DNA from: an uncultured Oscillospiraceae bacterium | Lineage (GTDB): Bacteria > Bacillota_A > Clostridia > Oscillospirales > Acutalibacteraceae | Reading direction: 5' to 3' | Assembly (NCBI GenBank): GCA_910589395.1 | Contig: CAJUTL010000028.1 | Coordinates: 1-35,781 of the forward strand | DNA length: 35,781 nucleotides | In this document: positions 22,468-29,060 of the stretch, in pieces | How positions within the stretch are numbered: the first letter of the stretch is position 1 | Layout: each line of letters opens with the position of its first letter | Notes under the pieces: generated by a model | Database searches by the model: none | What the model saw: the letters and a program-made list of their open reading frames with translations, nothing else | What the model was told of the DNA's origin: nothing | Position numbers and translations under genes: made by a program

Positions 22468-22902
22468 TTGAGTTTTCGTAAGAGCGGACACACACCTCAA
22501 ATCGGAGAGGTATACATGATGAAGTTTACTGGCAGCGGTAACGAGCAGAGTGGTTGGCGTCCAGGGCTTGTGTTCCAGAATAATGTTGGTAATTCGTATA
22601 GCCCAAATATTATCGCTATCCCGCTAACTACGTCTATTAAAAAAGCTAACCAGCCAACGCATGTTGTTGTATATGCAAACGACAGTGGTCTCTTGAAGGA
22701 TAGCATGGTTTTGTGTGAGAATCCAGAGCGTATGTCCAAAGCAAATATCGGCAAGTATATCACGACGCTGTCCGATAAGTATATGAAGCAAATCGCCGAA
22801 GCGAACATACTCGCCTCCAGCGCAATCGCGTATCTGGATATGAGCGCGCTCCAGGTGATATGGGAAAAGGCTATTGCCTTAAACGCCGTCGTACCGGCGT
22901 AA
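22468..22902 (+). CDS. PemK/MazF-family protein (endoribonuclease toxin-like)
   Basis: The 144-residue product has the PemK/MazF SH3-like fold signatures: PQIGEVYMMKFTGSGNEQSG, WRPGLVFQNNVGN, NIIAIPLTTSIKK and QPTHVVV, then DSMVLCENPERMSKANIG. Such proteins cleave mRNA at specific short sequences. I chose the TTG at 22468 because AAGGAG lies eight bases upstream and the promoter makes starts before 22436 impossible. No antitoxin-like gene (AbrB, RHH or Phd type) is next to it, so it is either orphan or paired with the 107-aa upstream protein, which does not resemble an antitoxin. The long C-terminus (KQIAEANILASSAIAYLD) is usual for the Firmicutes branch. Confidence 0.82.
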   Translation: MSFRKSGHTPQIGEVYMMKFTGSGNEQSGWRPGLVFQNNVGNSYSPNIIAIPLTTSIKKANQPTHVVVYANDSGLLKDSMVLCENPERMSKANIGKYITTLSDKYMKQIAEANILASSAIAYLDMSALQVIWEKAIALNAVVPA

Positions 22903-22926
22903 CTACATACTATATGGAGGTGCGCT

Positions 22927-23886
22927 ATGTACAACGAAGAGTTGAAGAAAAGGTTTATATCTGAGTATACGCAAAGTATGTATACTGCAAAGGTTGCCAC
23001 TACAATCTTTTCTGCGTTAGAAGAGTATGAGAATGAATGGGGCAGTGATTTATGCACCCAGAGCGCAGAAACGCTGCAGCCTGTGATTAACGAGGTAACA
23101 GGGCTGCGTTCGCGTAGCCAGAGTACGTCTTTGACGGTGTTGCGAGAATATGTGAAGTGGTGTATCACCATGAAAATACCGGGAGCATGTGATGGTATGC
23201 TCCACATAAAGGCAGTTGGGTTGGATAAGATAAAGAAGCAAATGGTTTCCAGCCCGCTTCATCTACAAAAATATTTGAATGACATTTTTGAACCGGAAAA
23301 CGAAGAAACTGTGGACGTTATATACAGGTGCTATTATTGGATGGCGTTTTCTGGAATTAAAGAAGACGATACACTGCTTGTAAAAGCGGCTGATATTGAC
23401 TTGCAGAATATGCAAATCCACTATGCTGGCATTGATTACCCCATTTATAGGGAGGCAATCCCTGCTTTTCGAGCAGCTATAGAGTTAAAAAGCTTTTGCT
23501 ATAAACACCCGAATTACACTAAGCTGATACGCAAAGAAAGGGTTCCTGGAGATACAATAATGCGAGGTATACGGGCTGTAACGAAGACCATGACAATCCG
23601 AGTCACATTATCTCAGCGCTCATCTGATGCTATTAAAGCTGGTAAGACAGACCTACATTTGAGTTTCTACAGAATATGGATGTCCGGTCTGTTTTATAGA
23701 ACATATGAAAACGAGCGTGCCGGGTTACCTGTTAACTTTTCCGATGTGGCATCTGACTTTATGTCTGGTAAAGAATACACTATAAACGGCGTGAACCAGA
23801 GAATAAAGGTTTCGCACAAACAGAATAGAATAGAAAAAAATTATATGGAAGATTACGAACGATGGAAACTTGCGTTTTCAATTTGA
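22927..23886 (+). CDS. Integrase-fold (tyrosine recombinase-like) protein, catalytic residues altered
   Basis: The 319-residue protein resembles a tyrosine recombinase. Its N-terminal 100 residues suit a SAM-like core-binding domain (LTVLREYVKWCI). Residues 130-265 look like the catalytic domain: YYWMAFSGIKEDDTLLVKAADID resembles the TG-x-R-x-x-E-L helix and LSFYRIWMSGLFYRTYENERAG resembles the H-x-x-R region. The first Arg is replaced by Lys145, the first motif His by Ser246, and the expected C-terminal Tyr-containing motif is unclear; Arg249 is kept. DNA binding without recombination is therefore possible. GGAGGTG precedes the ATG, and a terminator follows at 23897-23928. The fold assignment is by eye only. 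Confidence 0.55.
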   Translation: MYNEELKKRFISEYTQSMYTAKVATTIFSALEEYENEWGSDLCTQSAETLQPVINEVTGLRSRSQSTSLTVLREYVKWCITMKIPGACDGMLHIKAVGLDKIKKQMVSSPLHLQKYLNDIFEPENEETVDVIYRCYYWMAFSGIKEDDTLLVKAADIDLQNMQIHYAGIDYPIYREAIPAFRAAIELKSFCYKHPNYTKLIRKERVPGDTIMRGIRAVTKTMTIRVTLSQRSSDAIKAGKTDLHLSFYRIWMSGLFYRTYENERAGLPVNFSDVASDFMSGKEYTINGVNQRIKVSHKQNRIEKNYMEDYERWKLAFSI

Positions 23887-23896
23887 CTTTGGTAAC

Positions 23897-23928
23897 AGAG
23901 AGAACCCGGCTAATCGGGTTTCTCTTTT
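23897..23928 (+). terminator. Rho-independent terminator
   Basis: AGAGAACCCG and CGGGTTTCTCT pair with one bulged base around GCTAAT, followed by TTTT. It separates the MazF/integrase-fold unit from the recombination operon. Confidence 0.8.
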
Positions 23929-23974
23929 ACATATATCAACATAATTAAATAAAATACAGAAAGGAGAGTTGAAT

Positions 23975-24238
23975 ATGGCTTTCAAGAAAACACTTGACCT
24001 GCTGCAAGAAAAAGAAAAGCGCTTGGCTGAACTGACAAGTCAGTCAGAGAGTGCTGTCGAGATGGTTCGTAAGACAATGGATAATCTTACATCTGTCAAC
24101 GACAGTATCAAGCAAACGGTGGAAGAAATCGATACATATGTGCAGCGTTTAAGTGAGACAAGAGATTGTCTTAACACCACTCACGACAAGAACGAAAGAA
24201 TTATGCAGAATTTTGCAAAGCTACTGTGTGTGGAGTAA
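23975..24238 (+). CDS. Coiled-coil protein (87 aa)
   Basis: The ATG at 23975 has AAGGAG eight bases upstream; a TTG two codons earlier is possible. The whole product is helical with heptad repeats (DLLQEKEKRLAELTSQSESA, then VNDSIKQTVEEIDTYVQRLS), so a rod-like dimer is expected. It opens the operon with the HD-domain, ERF, SSB-like and nuclease genes. Function unknown; phage early operons often carry such proteins. Confidence 0.65.
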   Translation: MAFKKTLDLLQEKEKRLAELTSQSESAVEMVRKTMDNLTSVNDSIKQTVEEIDTYVQRLSETRDCLNTTHDKNERIMQNFAKLLCVE

Positions 24239-24250
24239 GGAGGTTTTTGA

Positions 24251-24829
24251 TTGAGTGAGTTAAAGAATCGGTTCCTTTCTATATATAAGGAACTGGTTAC
24301 ACGAGATGGTGCAGATGCATTTTTGACCTGGCTTGATGAATCGGATTTCTTCGTTGCTCCAGCATCAACGCGATTTCATGGTTGTCACGAAGAAGGTTTG
24401 CTTGAACATTCTTTGAATGTATATGACTGCTTAAAGAAAAATGTTGAGCGAGCTAATCTGCAAGACACCTATTCGCCTGAAACAATAGCCGTAGTATCTT
24501 TGCTCCACGATATCTGCAAAGTGAACTACTATAAGAAAGGCTTTAGAAATGTAAAAAACGATGAGACTGGACAGTGGTATAAGAAAGAGGTTTATGAAGT
24601 TGATGAGAAATTCCCATGTGGTGAACATGCAGATAAGTCAATCATCATCATTCAGAACTTCATGCGTCTTGAGCCAGAAGAAATTTTAGCTATCAGAGCA
24701 CACATGGGTGGTTGGGACACAGCGGTAAAGGGCGGGAACGCTTTTGTTGGAAAAATTTTCGATAGAAGTAAACTTGCCGTACTCCTGCATCTTGCCGATA
24801 TGGAAGCCACATATTTACTGGAGGGATAA
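24251..24829 (+). CDS. HD-domain phosphohydrolase-like protein
   Basis: The 192-residue protein starts at TTG 24251 with TAAGGAGG seven bases ahead. An HD domain is clear: HEEGLLEHSLNVYDCL, VVSLLHDICKV (the His-Asp pair at 86-87), GEHADKS and a final LLHLADMEATYLLEG, which together place the metal ligands. It resembles the HD part of YhaM-type 3'-5' exoribonucleases and stand-alone HD proteins found beside phage recombination genes. Substrate could be a nucleotide or nucleic acid; the sequence does not decide. The ERF gene begins one base after its stop. Confidence 0.85.
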   Translation: MSELKNRFLSIYKELVTRDGADAFLTWLDESDFFVAPASTRFHGCHEEGLLEHSLNVYDCLKKNVERANLQDTYSPETIAVVSLLHDICKVNYYKKGFRNVKNDETGQWYKKEVYEVDEKFPCGEHADKSIIIIQNFMRLEPEEILAIRAHMGGWDTAVKGGNAFVGKIFDRSKLAVLLHLADMEATYLLEG

Positions 24830-24830
24830 A

Positions 24831-25523
24831 ATGGCAGAAGAAATGAATATCTACCAGAAGCTTGCGAAAGTTCGCAAGCAGGTAGAGGTTATCCAGCGCA
24901 ACAAGTCTGGGTACGGGTACAAATATGTCAGCGAGGACGAAATCCTCGCCAAAGTGTCTGGGTTCATGGATAAATACGGTTTGTCCTTAATTCCAGGCAT
25001 AGTACATAATAGTTCGGAAGTATCTCCGTACAACACAAAGAAGACAAAAACGACCGGTAAAGGCGAGCTTTATGAAGAGAATGTCAACGAAGTTCTGGTC
25101 AGCGCAGACATGGTATTTACATGGGTCAATAACGAGAATCCAGAGGAACGGATTGATGTGCCGTGGATTCTTGTCGGCCATCAAAGTGATGGCTCACAGA
25201 GCTTTGGTTCCGGGTTGAGTTATGCAATGAGATATTTCCTGTTGAAGTTCTTTAATATTGCAACACCAGATGATGACCCGGATAAATGGAGAAGCAAACA
25301 GAAGGCTGCAGGTGCTGCCGAGGATAAGATGGTTGCAGAGGAAATCATCAACTCATTGGATGCTCAGGTAAAAGAGTTTCTTGCCACTAATCCAAACAAG
25401 TCTGATGATGTCAAGAAGCTGTTTACAAAGTATGTAAAAGGCGGAAACTATTTTGCAATCACAGAATCTGCATTAGCATCTAAGCTGCTTAATGATTTTA
25501 AGGAAACTTTTGTGAAGGAGTGA
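24831..25523 (+). CDS. ERF-family single-strand annealing protein
   Basis: The 230-residue product matches the ERF family of phage recombinases that anneal complementary single strands. Diagnostic stretches are NIYQKLAKVRKQVEVIQRNK, GYKYVSEDEILAKVSGFMDKYGLSL and SDGSQSFGSGLSYAMRYFLLKFFNIAT with the closing acidic DDDPD. The ATG at 24831 has GGAGGGA eight bases upstream; an upstream ATG at 24744 lies inside the HD gene. An SSB-like gene and a nuclease follow directly, forming a complete annealing-recombination set. Confidence 0.9.
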   Translation: MAEEMNIYQKLAKVRKQVEVIQRNKSGYGYKYVSEDEILAKVSGFMDKYGLSLIPGIVHNSSEVSPYNTKKTKTTGKGELYEENVNEVLVSADMVFTWVNNENPEERIDVPWILVGHQSDGSQSFGSGLSYAMRYFLLKFFNIATPDDDPDKWRSKQKAAGAAEDKMVAEEIINSLDAQVKEFLATNPNKSDDVKKLFTKYVKGGNYFAITESALASKLLNDFKETFVKE

Positions 25524-25529
25524 TGACTT

Positions 25530-25904
25530 ATGGGATTCCGAACAGGCGCATTCGCTAAGATTTGGGAAGTAACACCAATGAGCGACACGAGTACGAAGCT
25601 TCGTATGTCGGTCAGCAGGAAGAACAAACAGTCTGGTGAGTATGAGCAAGATTTCTCTGGCTTTGTACTTGCAATTGGAACTGCTGCCGCGAAAAAAGCT
25701 GCTTGTCTAAAAGAAGGGGACAAGATTAAGCTTGGCGATGTTGATGTATCAACAAAGTACGACAAAGAAAAGAAGATTACATATACGAATTTCAAGATGT
25801 TCTCATTCGAGGTTGATGGAGATAGTGATTCTTCTGGAGATACTACAGACCCACAGCCAACCGTTGACGAAGGAGAAATTGATGATAGCCGTCTGCCGTT
25901 CTAA
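25530..25904 (+). CDS. SSB-like protein with LPF C-terminal tip
   Basis: The 124-residue protein has a small beta-rich core (residues about 5-95: KLRMSVSRKN, DFSGFVLAIG, KEGDKIKLGDVDVSTKYDKE, YTNFKMFSFEV) that suits an OB fold. An acidic, disordered tail follows and ends DDSRLPF. That tip matches the DDxxPF-like end used by bacterial SSB to recruit RecO, PriA and other partners. The core does not match canonical SSB motifs, so it is a divergent or convergent SSB. It sits between the ERF gene and the nuclease gene, the usual place for a phage SSB. GGAG precedes the ATG. Confidence 0.7.
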   Translation: MGFRTGAFAKIWEVTPMSDTSTKLRMSVSRKNKQSGEYEQDFSGFVLAIGTAAAKKAACLKEGDKIKLGDVDVSTKYDKEKKITYTNFKMFSFEVDGDSDSSGDTTDPQPTVDEGEIDDSRLPF

Positions 25905-25916
25905 GGTGAGGCGGAT

Positions 25917-26717
25917 ATGGGAGATATAAACTACGCACCTCTTATTGATGACATGGTATGGAGTTACTCCCGTATAAAGACATTTGAAGATTGTCCATAT
26001 CGCTGGTATCTGAAGTATATACGGAGACTTCGTGGTAAGGATATGTTCTTTGCAAGCTATGGTACATTTATGCACAAGCTGATTGAGTTGTATCTAAAAG
26101 GAGAAAAGAACTCAAAGAGGCTTGTGGATATGTACTTGCAAGATTTTAGAAATGAAGTGGTTGGCTTTGCACCAAGCAAAAAGATATTTACCAACTACTT
26201 TACGAGTGGACTGCAGTATCTGAAAAACATTCAGCCATTCCCGTACAAAATGCTCGATGTGGAAAAGAGAGTAGATTTTTCAGTGAACGGTATACCGTTT
26301 TGTGGGTATATTGATTTTCTTGGAGAAAAAGATGGTTCATTTTATGTTGTTGACAACAAATCAAGAGCCCTAAAGCAAAGGAGCAATCGAGCGAAACCAA
26401 CAAAATCAGACAAAGAACTCGACAATTATCTCAGGCAGCTATATCTCTATTCTATAGCAGTAGAAGAGCAGTATGGTGTACAACCGAATGCGTTATGCTT
26501 TAATTGCTTCAGAAATGGGATGTTCATCACAGAACCATTCAAAGATAATGCGTATTGTGAGTCCAAGGATTGGTTAAGCAAGAGCATAGATACGATACGA
26601 GAAGAGAGCGAGTTTAATCCGTCTGTAGAGTTTTTCAAATGCAGTTACTTGTGTGAGATGCAAGAACATTGTGAGTATTATGATTTAATACCATGCAGCT
26701 GGAAATCAAGGATCTGA
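25917..26717 (+). CDS. Cas4/RecB-like PD-(D/E)XK nuclease, C-terminus altered by junction
   Basis: The 266-residue product has the RecB-family nuclease core: SYSRIKTFEDCPYRWYLKY (Cys26), VDFSVNGIPFCGYIDFLG with Asp133, VVDNKSR with Asp146 and Lys148, and the QLYLYSI motif (Gln174, Tyr178). Cys242, Cys246 and Cys252, with Cys26, fit the four-cysteine iron-sulfur cluster of Cas4/AddB-like nucleases. In this set it would supply the end-resecting exonuclease for the ERF protein. The reading frame crosses the right island border at about 26685, so the last ten residues (LIPCSWKSRI) come from the out-of-frame kinase gene. The catalytic part is intact. Confidence 0.85.
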   Translation: MGDINYAPLIDDMVWSYSRIKTFEDCPYRWYLKYIRRLRGKDMFFASYGTFMHKLIELYLKGEKNSKRLVDMYLQDFRNEVVGFAPSKKIFTNYFTSGLQYLKNIQPFPYKMLDVEKRVDFSVNGIPFCGYIDFLGEKDGSFYVVDNKSRALKQRSNRAKPTKSDKELDNYLRQLYLYSIAVEEQYGVQPNALCFNCFRNGMFITEPFKDNAYCESKDWLSKSIDTIREESEFNPSVEFFKCSYLCEMQEHCEYYDLIPCSWKSRI

Positions 26718-27382
26718 TTCAGCAAAACGAGCAGATCCACCGCCAGGAACGGGAGCTGCAATTCAAGTACTACATGTCCAAGATCAATCCGCATTTCATG
26801 TATAATTCCCTGAACTGCGTGATTTATTTGGCCAGAAAGCAGAAGTATAGGGATATTATTTCTTTTATCCGTTCGCTGATCACCATTTTGAAAACGAATG
26901 TGGCGGCGGGAGATTCCCCGATCACCATAAAGGAAGAAGAGGAATACCTGCTCCACTATTTCGATATTCTGAAATATCAGTATAACGACAGCGTTACGCT
27001 GGCGCTGGATATTCCGGAGGCGTTGGCGGCCCTGCGGATCCGGCCGATGATCCTGTATCCTTTGGTGGAAAACTCCGTATTTCACGGGATCGCCCCTTTG
27101 GGCAGGGAAGGCTCGGTTCGGGTGCGGATCCACGAGGAAAACGGAAACATTTGCTTCTGCGTTTCAGACACGGGAATTGGAATGACGGAGGAACGGCTTC
27201 AGGAGGTTTTGGCCTATATCGAGGATTCCGCTACTGTAAATTTCTATGGGAATATCGGACTGAAAAACGTCAGCGACAGATTGAAGCTGTTATATCCCTC
27301 CTGCTCGGGGCTGAGGATCGTCAGCAAAGAGGGGGAAGGAACTGAAATCACCTTTGTCATAGCCAGGGAAGAACTGCGATAA
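26684..27382 (+). pseudogene. Sensor histidine kinase remnant (YesM/LytS type)
   Basis: From 26684 the frame reads FNTMQLEIKDLIQQNEQ, the end of a HAMP domain and its linker, then the kinase core: H-box MSKINPHFMYNSLNC, N-box YPLVENSVFHGIAP, G-box VSDTGIGMTEE and GNIGLKNVSDRLKLLYP. The extracellular sensor and membrane helices are missing, cut by the island border. A TGA at 26681 closes the frame upstream. An ATG at 26693 could give a soluble 229-residue kinase domain, but without a ribosome binding site. The partner response regulator is not in the window. A strong hairpin follows at 27422-27467. Confidence 0.85.
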
Positions 27383-27421
27383 AAGCCCGCCGGAAGCATT
27401 TCGAAGGGTTTTTATATTGTG

Positions 27422-27470
27422 AAGCTTAAGGGCGTCCGGAGAGGAAAAAACCGGCGTCCTTAAGCTTTGC
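27422..27470 (+). terminator. Hairpin terminator after the kinase remnant
   Basis: AAGCTTAAGG (27422-27431) and CCTTAAGCTT (27458-27467) match perfectly and enclose a second CCGG/CCGG pair. A short T-run (TTT) follows. Confidence 0.6.
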
Positions 27471-27534
27471 CTTTACGGTGGCCCGGCAGTTTTCCGACGT
27501 TGCCCCAGGGCTTTGAGAGCACGCTTGAAATTAC

Positions 27535-27563
27535 TTGAAAAAACTGGGCCGGTATGATATACT
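27535..27563 (+). promoter_or_regulatory. Promoter of the FNT-cimA-leuC operon
   Basis: TTGAAA (27535-27540) and TATACT (27558-27563) are spaced by 17 bases. A leader hairpin GCGGAAGC/GCTTCCGC (27581-27588, 27600-27607, loop 11) lies between it and the GAGGGA ribosome binding site of the gene at 27639. Confidence 0.75.
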
Positions 27564-27638
27564 CACTAAGTATCAACCCTGCGGAAGCCACGGAGAAACG
27601 CTTCCGCCTTCGGGAAAGAAATAATGAGGGAATGAAAC

Positions 27639-28259
27639 ATGGAAACCTTTCGAAAAGCAGCAGCGGCAGGCGTTTCGATCAGTATCGGGGCCACAGTGTA
27701 TCTGGCGTGTGAAAGCAGGCTTCTCGGCGCGATGCTTTTTACCATAGGCCTGTTTGTGATCTGCGCCTTTGGGCTGAACCTTTTTACCGGGAAGATCGGC
27801 TATGTGCTGGAAAACAGGAATCACCCCAACTGTCTTGTGATCTGGCTGGGGAATTTTGTGGGCTGTGCCGCAGCCTCCGGTTTGATCCGCCTCGCGAAGC
27901 CCGGTCTCTTTGACACAGCTTCAAAGCTTGTTGCGGCAAAGCTTTCCCTGAGCTGGTACTCTGTTTTGATTTTGGGCTTTTTCTGCGGGATCCTGATGTA
28001 TTTGGCGGTGGAAAATTACCGGAGCAATCCCAACGATTTCGGAAAGGTCACAGGGCTTTTTCTGTGTGTTTCCGTTTTCATTCTTTGCGGGTTTGAGCAC
28101 AGTATTGCGGATATGTGCTATTGCGTGTTCGGCATTTCCTCCTGGAAGGAGCTGCCGCAGATCTTTTTGTTTTTAGTGGCGGTGTCCCTGGCGAACAGCC
28201 TGGGGTCGCTGACCGTGAGGGCTTTGACGAAGGAGAGAACAGAAAACCGTACAAAATAG
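27639..28259 (+). CDS. Formate/nitrite transporter (FNT) family protein
   Basis: The 206-residue membrane protein belongs to the FNT family of pentameric channels for formate, nitrite, hydrosulfide or related anions. Six hydrophobic segments can be counted. Family markers are AFGLNLFTGK (after helix 2), IWLGNFVG, GFFCGILMYLAVENY and CGFEHSIADMCY, which contains the central pore His. It is about 50 residues shorter than classical FocA/NirC, mostly at the N-terminus and loops. It opens an operon: the next gene starts 24 bases later. The link with the citramalate genes downstream is unexplained. Confidence 0.85.
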   Translation: METFRKAAAAGVSISIGATVYLACESRLLGAMLFTIGLFVICAFGLNLFTGKIGYVLENRNHPNCLVIWLGNFVGCAAASGLIRLAKPGLFDTASKLVAAKLSLSWYSVLILGFFCGILMYLAVENYRSNPNDFGKVTGLFLCVSVFILCGFEHSIADMCYCVFGISSWKELPQIFLFLVAVSLANSLGSLTVRALTKERTENRTK

Positions 28260-28283
28260 ATTTTCTGGAAAGAAGGAACAAGC

Positions 28284-29054
28284 ATGGCAAGAGAACGATA
28301 TTTGATCAACGCCGGGGAAGATACCATTCACACCAATGAGATCAAGCCGGAAACGCCGAAAGAAAAACGAAAGAACTGGTGGTATTATCATAAGGGCCCG
28401 CTGATCGCCGGTCTGTTGGTCTTTGCCGCGCTGTTCAGCATTTTCTTTTCCATCTTCTCTAAGGTAAAACCAGATTACACTGTAGGGGTCATGACCTCCT
28501 ATACCATGCCGGATTCCGGGCGAATGGAGTTGGAGCGCTGTCTCACCGAATATGCGGACGACCGCAACGGAGACGGCAAAGTGGTGGTCAATGTAGTGTG
28601 CTATGTTTTTTCCACTTCCATGCCTTCCTCGGCAGATGCCTTACAGCAGCAGCAGGCGGCTGTGGCTCGGTTTGCCGGAGATGTTCTCGCCAACGAAAGT
28701 ATGATTTTCCTTCACAATGAAGAGGCCTTTGCCTTTATGCAGGAGGATTTTCGTGGCTTTTACCAATATAATGATGGTACCCCCATGCCGGAAACTGCCT
28801 CTGATTATGAGAATGCCATGATCCCTTGGAAGGAAATTCCGGCACTGTCTGAGTTTGTCCCCAAAACAGAAGAGGAGGATTCTTTTGACAGCGATATGCT
28901 GCGGCAGCTTTTTGAAGATCTGCGGGTCTCTGTTCGGGAGGAAGAGGGAACCTCCATTACCAGAAAAGAAAACGATATGGAGTATTATGAGGATTCCATA
29001 GCGTTTTACCAGCGCCTTCTGAAGGGGGAGAAGTCCTCTTCCCCCGGGGAGTAA
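28284..29054 (+). CDS. Single-pass membrane protein of unknown function (256 aa)
   Basis: A cytoplasmic N-terminal part of about 38 residues rich in Lys, Glu and Pro is followed by one helix (GPLIAGLLVFAALFSIFFSIF, residues about 38-58) and an outer domain of about 195 residues. That domain contains EYADDRNGDGKVVVNVVCYVF, a dockerin/EF-hand-like Asp-x-Asn-x-Asp calcium loop, and an acidic C-terminal tail. I do not recognise the family. GAAAGAAGG precedes the ATG. Only six bases separate it from cimA, so it is firmly in the operon. Confidence 0.65.
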   Translation: MARERYLINAGEDTIHTNEIKPETPKEKRKNWWYYHKGPLIAGLLVFAALFSIFFSIFSKVKPDYTVGVMTSYTMPDSGRMELERCLTEYADDRNGDGKVVVNVVCYVFSTSMPSSADALQQQQAAVARFAGDVLANESMIFLHNEEAFAFMQEDFRGFYQYNDGTPMPETASDYENAMIPWKEIPALSEFVPKTEEEDSFDSDMLRQLFEDLRVSVREEEGTSITRKENDMEYYEDSIAFYQRLLKGEKSSSPGE

Positions 29055-29060
29055 CGCGGT

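Noticed and set aside
25917..26717. CRISPR-Cas interpretation of the Cas4-like nuclease
   Set aside because: No cas1, cas2 or repeat-spacer array is present; the ERF and SSB-like neighbours make a phage recombination nuclease more likely.
16449..26720. tRNA gene or matching att direct repeats at the island ends
   Set aside because: I looked for a tRNA T-loop near lysS and for shared words between 16449-16665 and 26660-26720 and saw none convincing.
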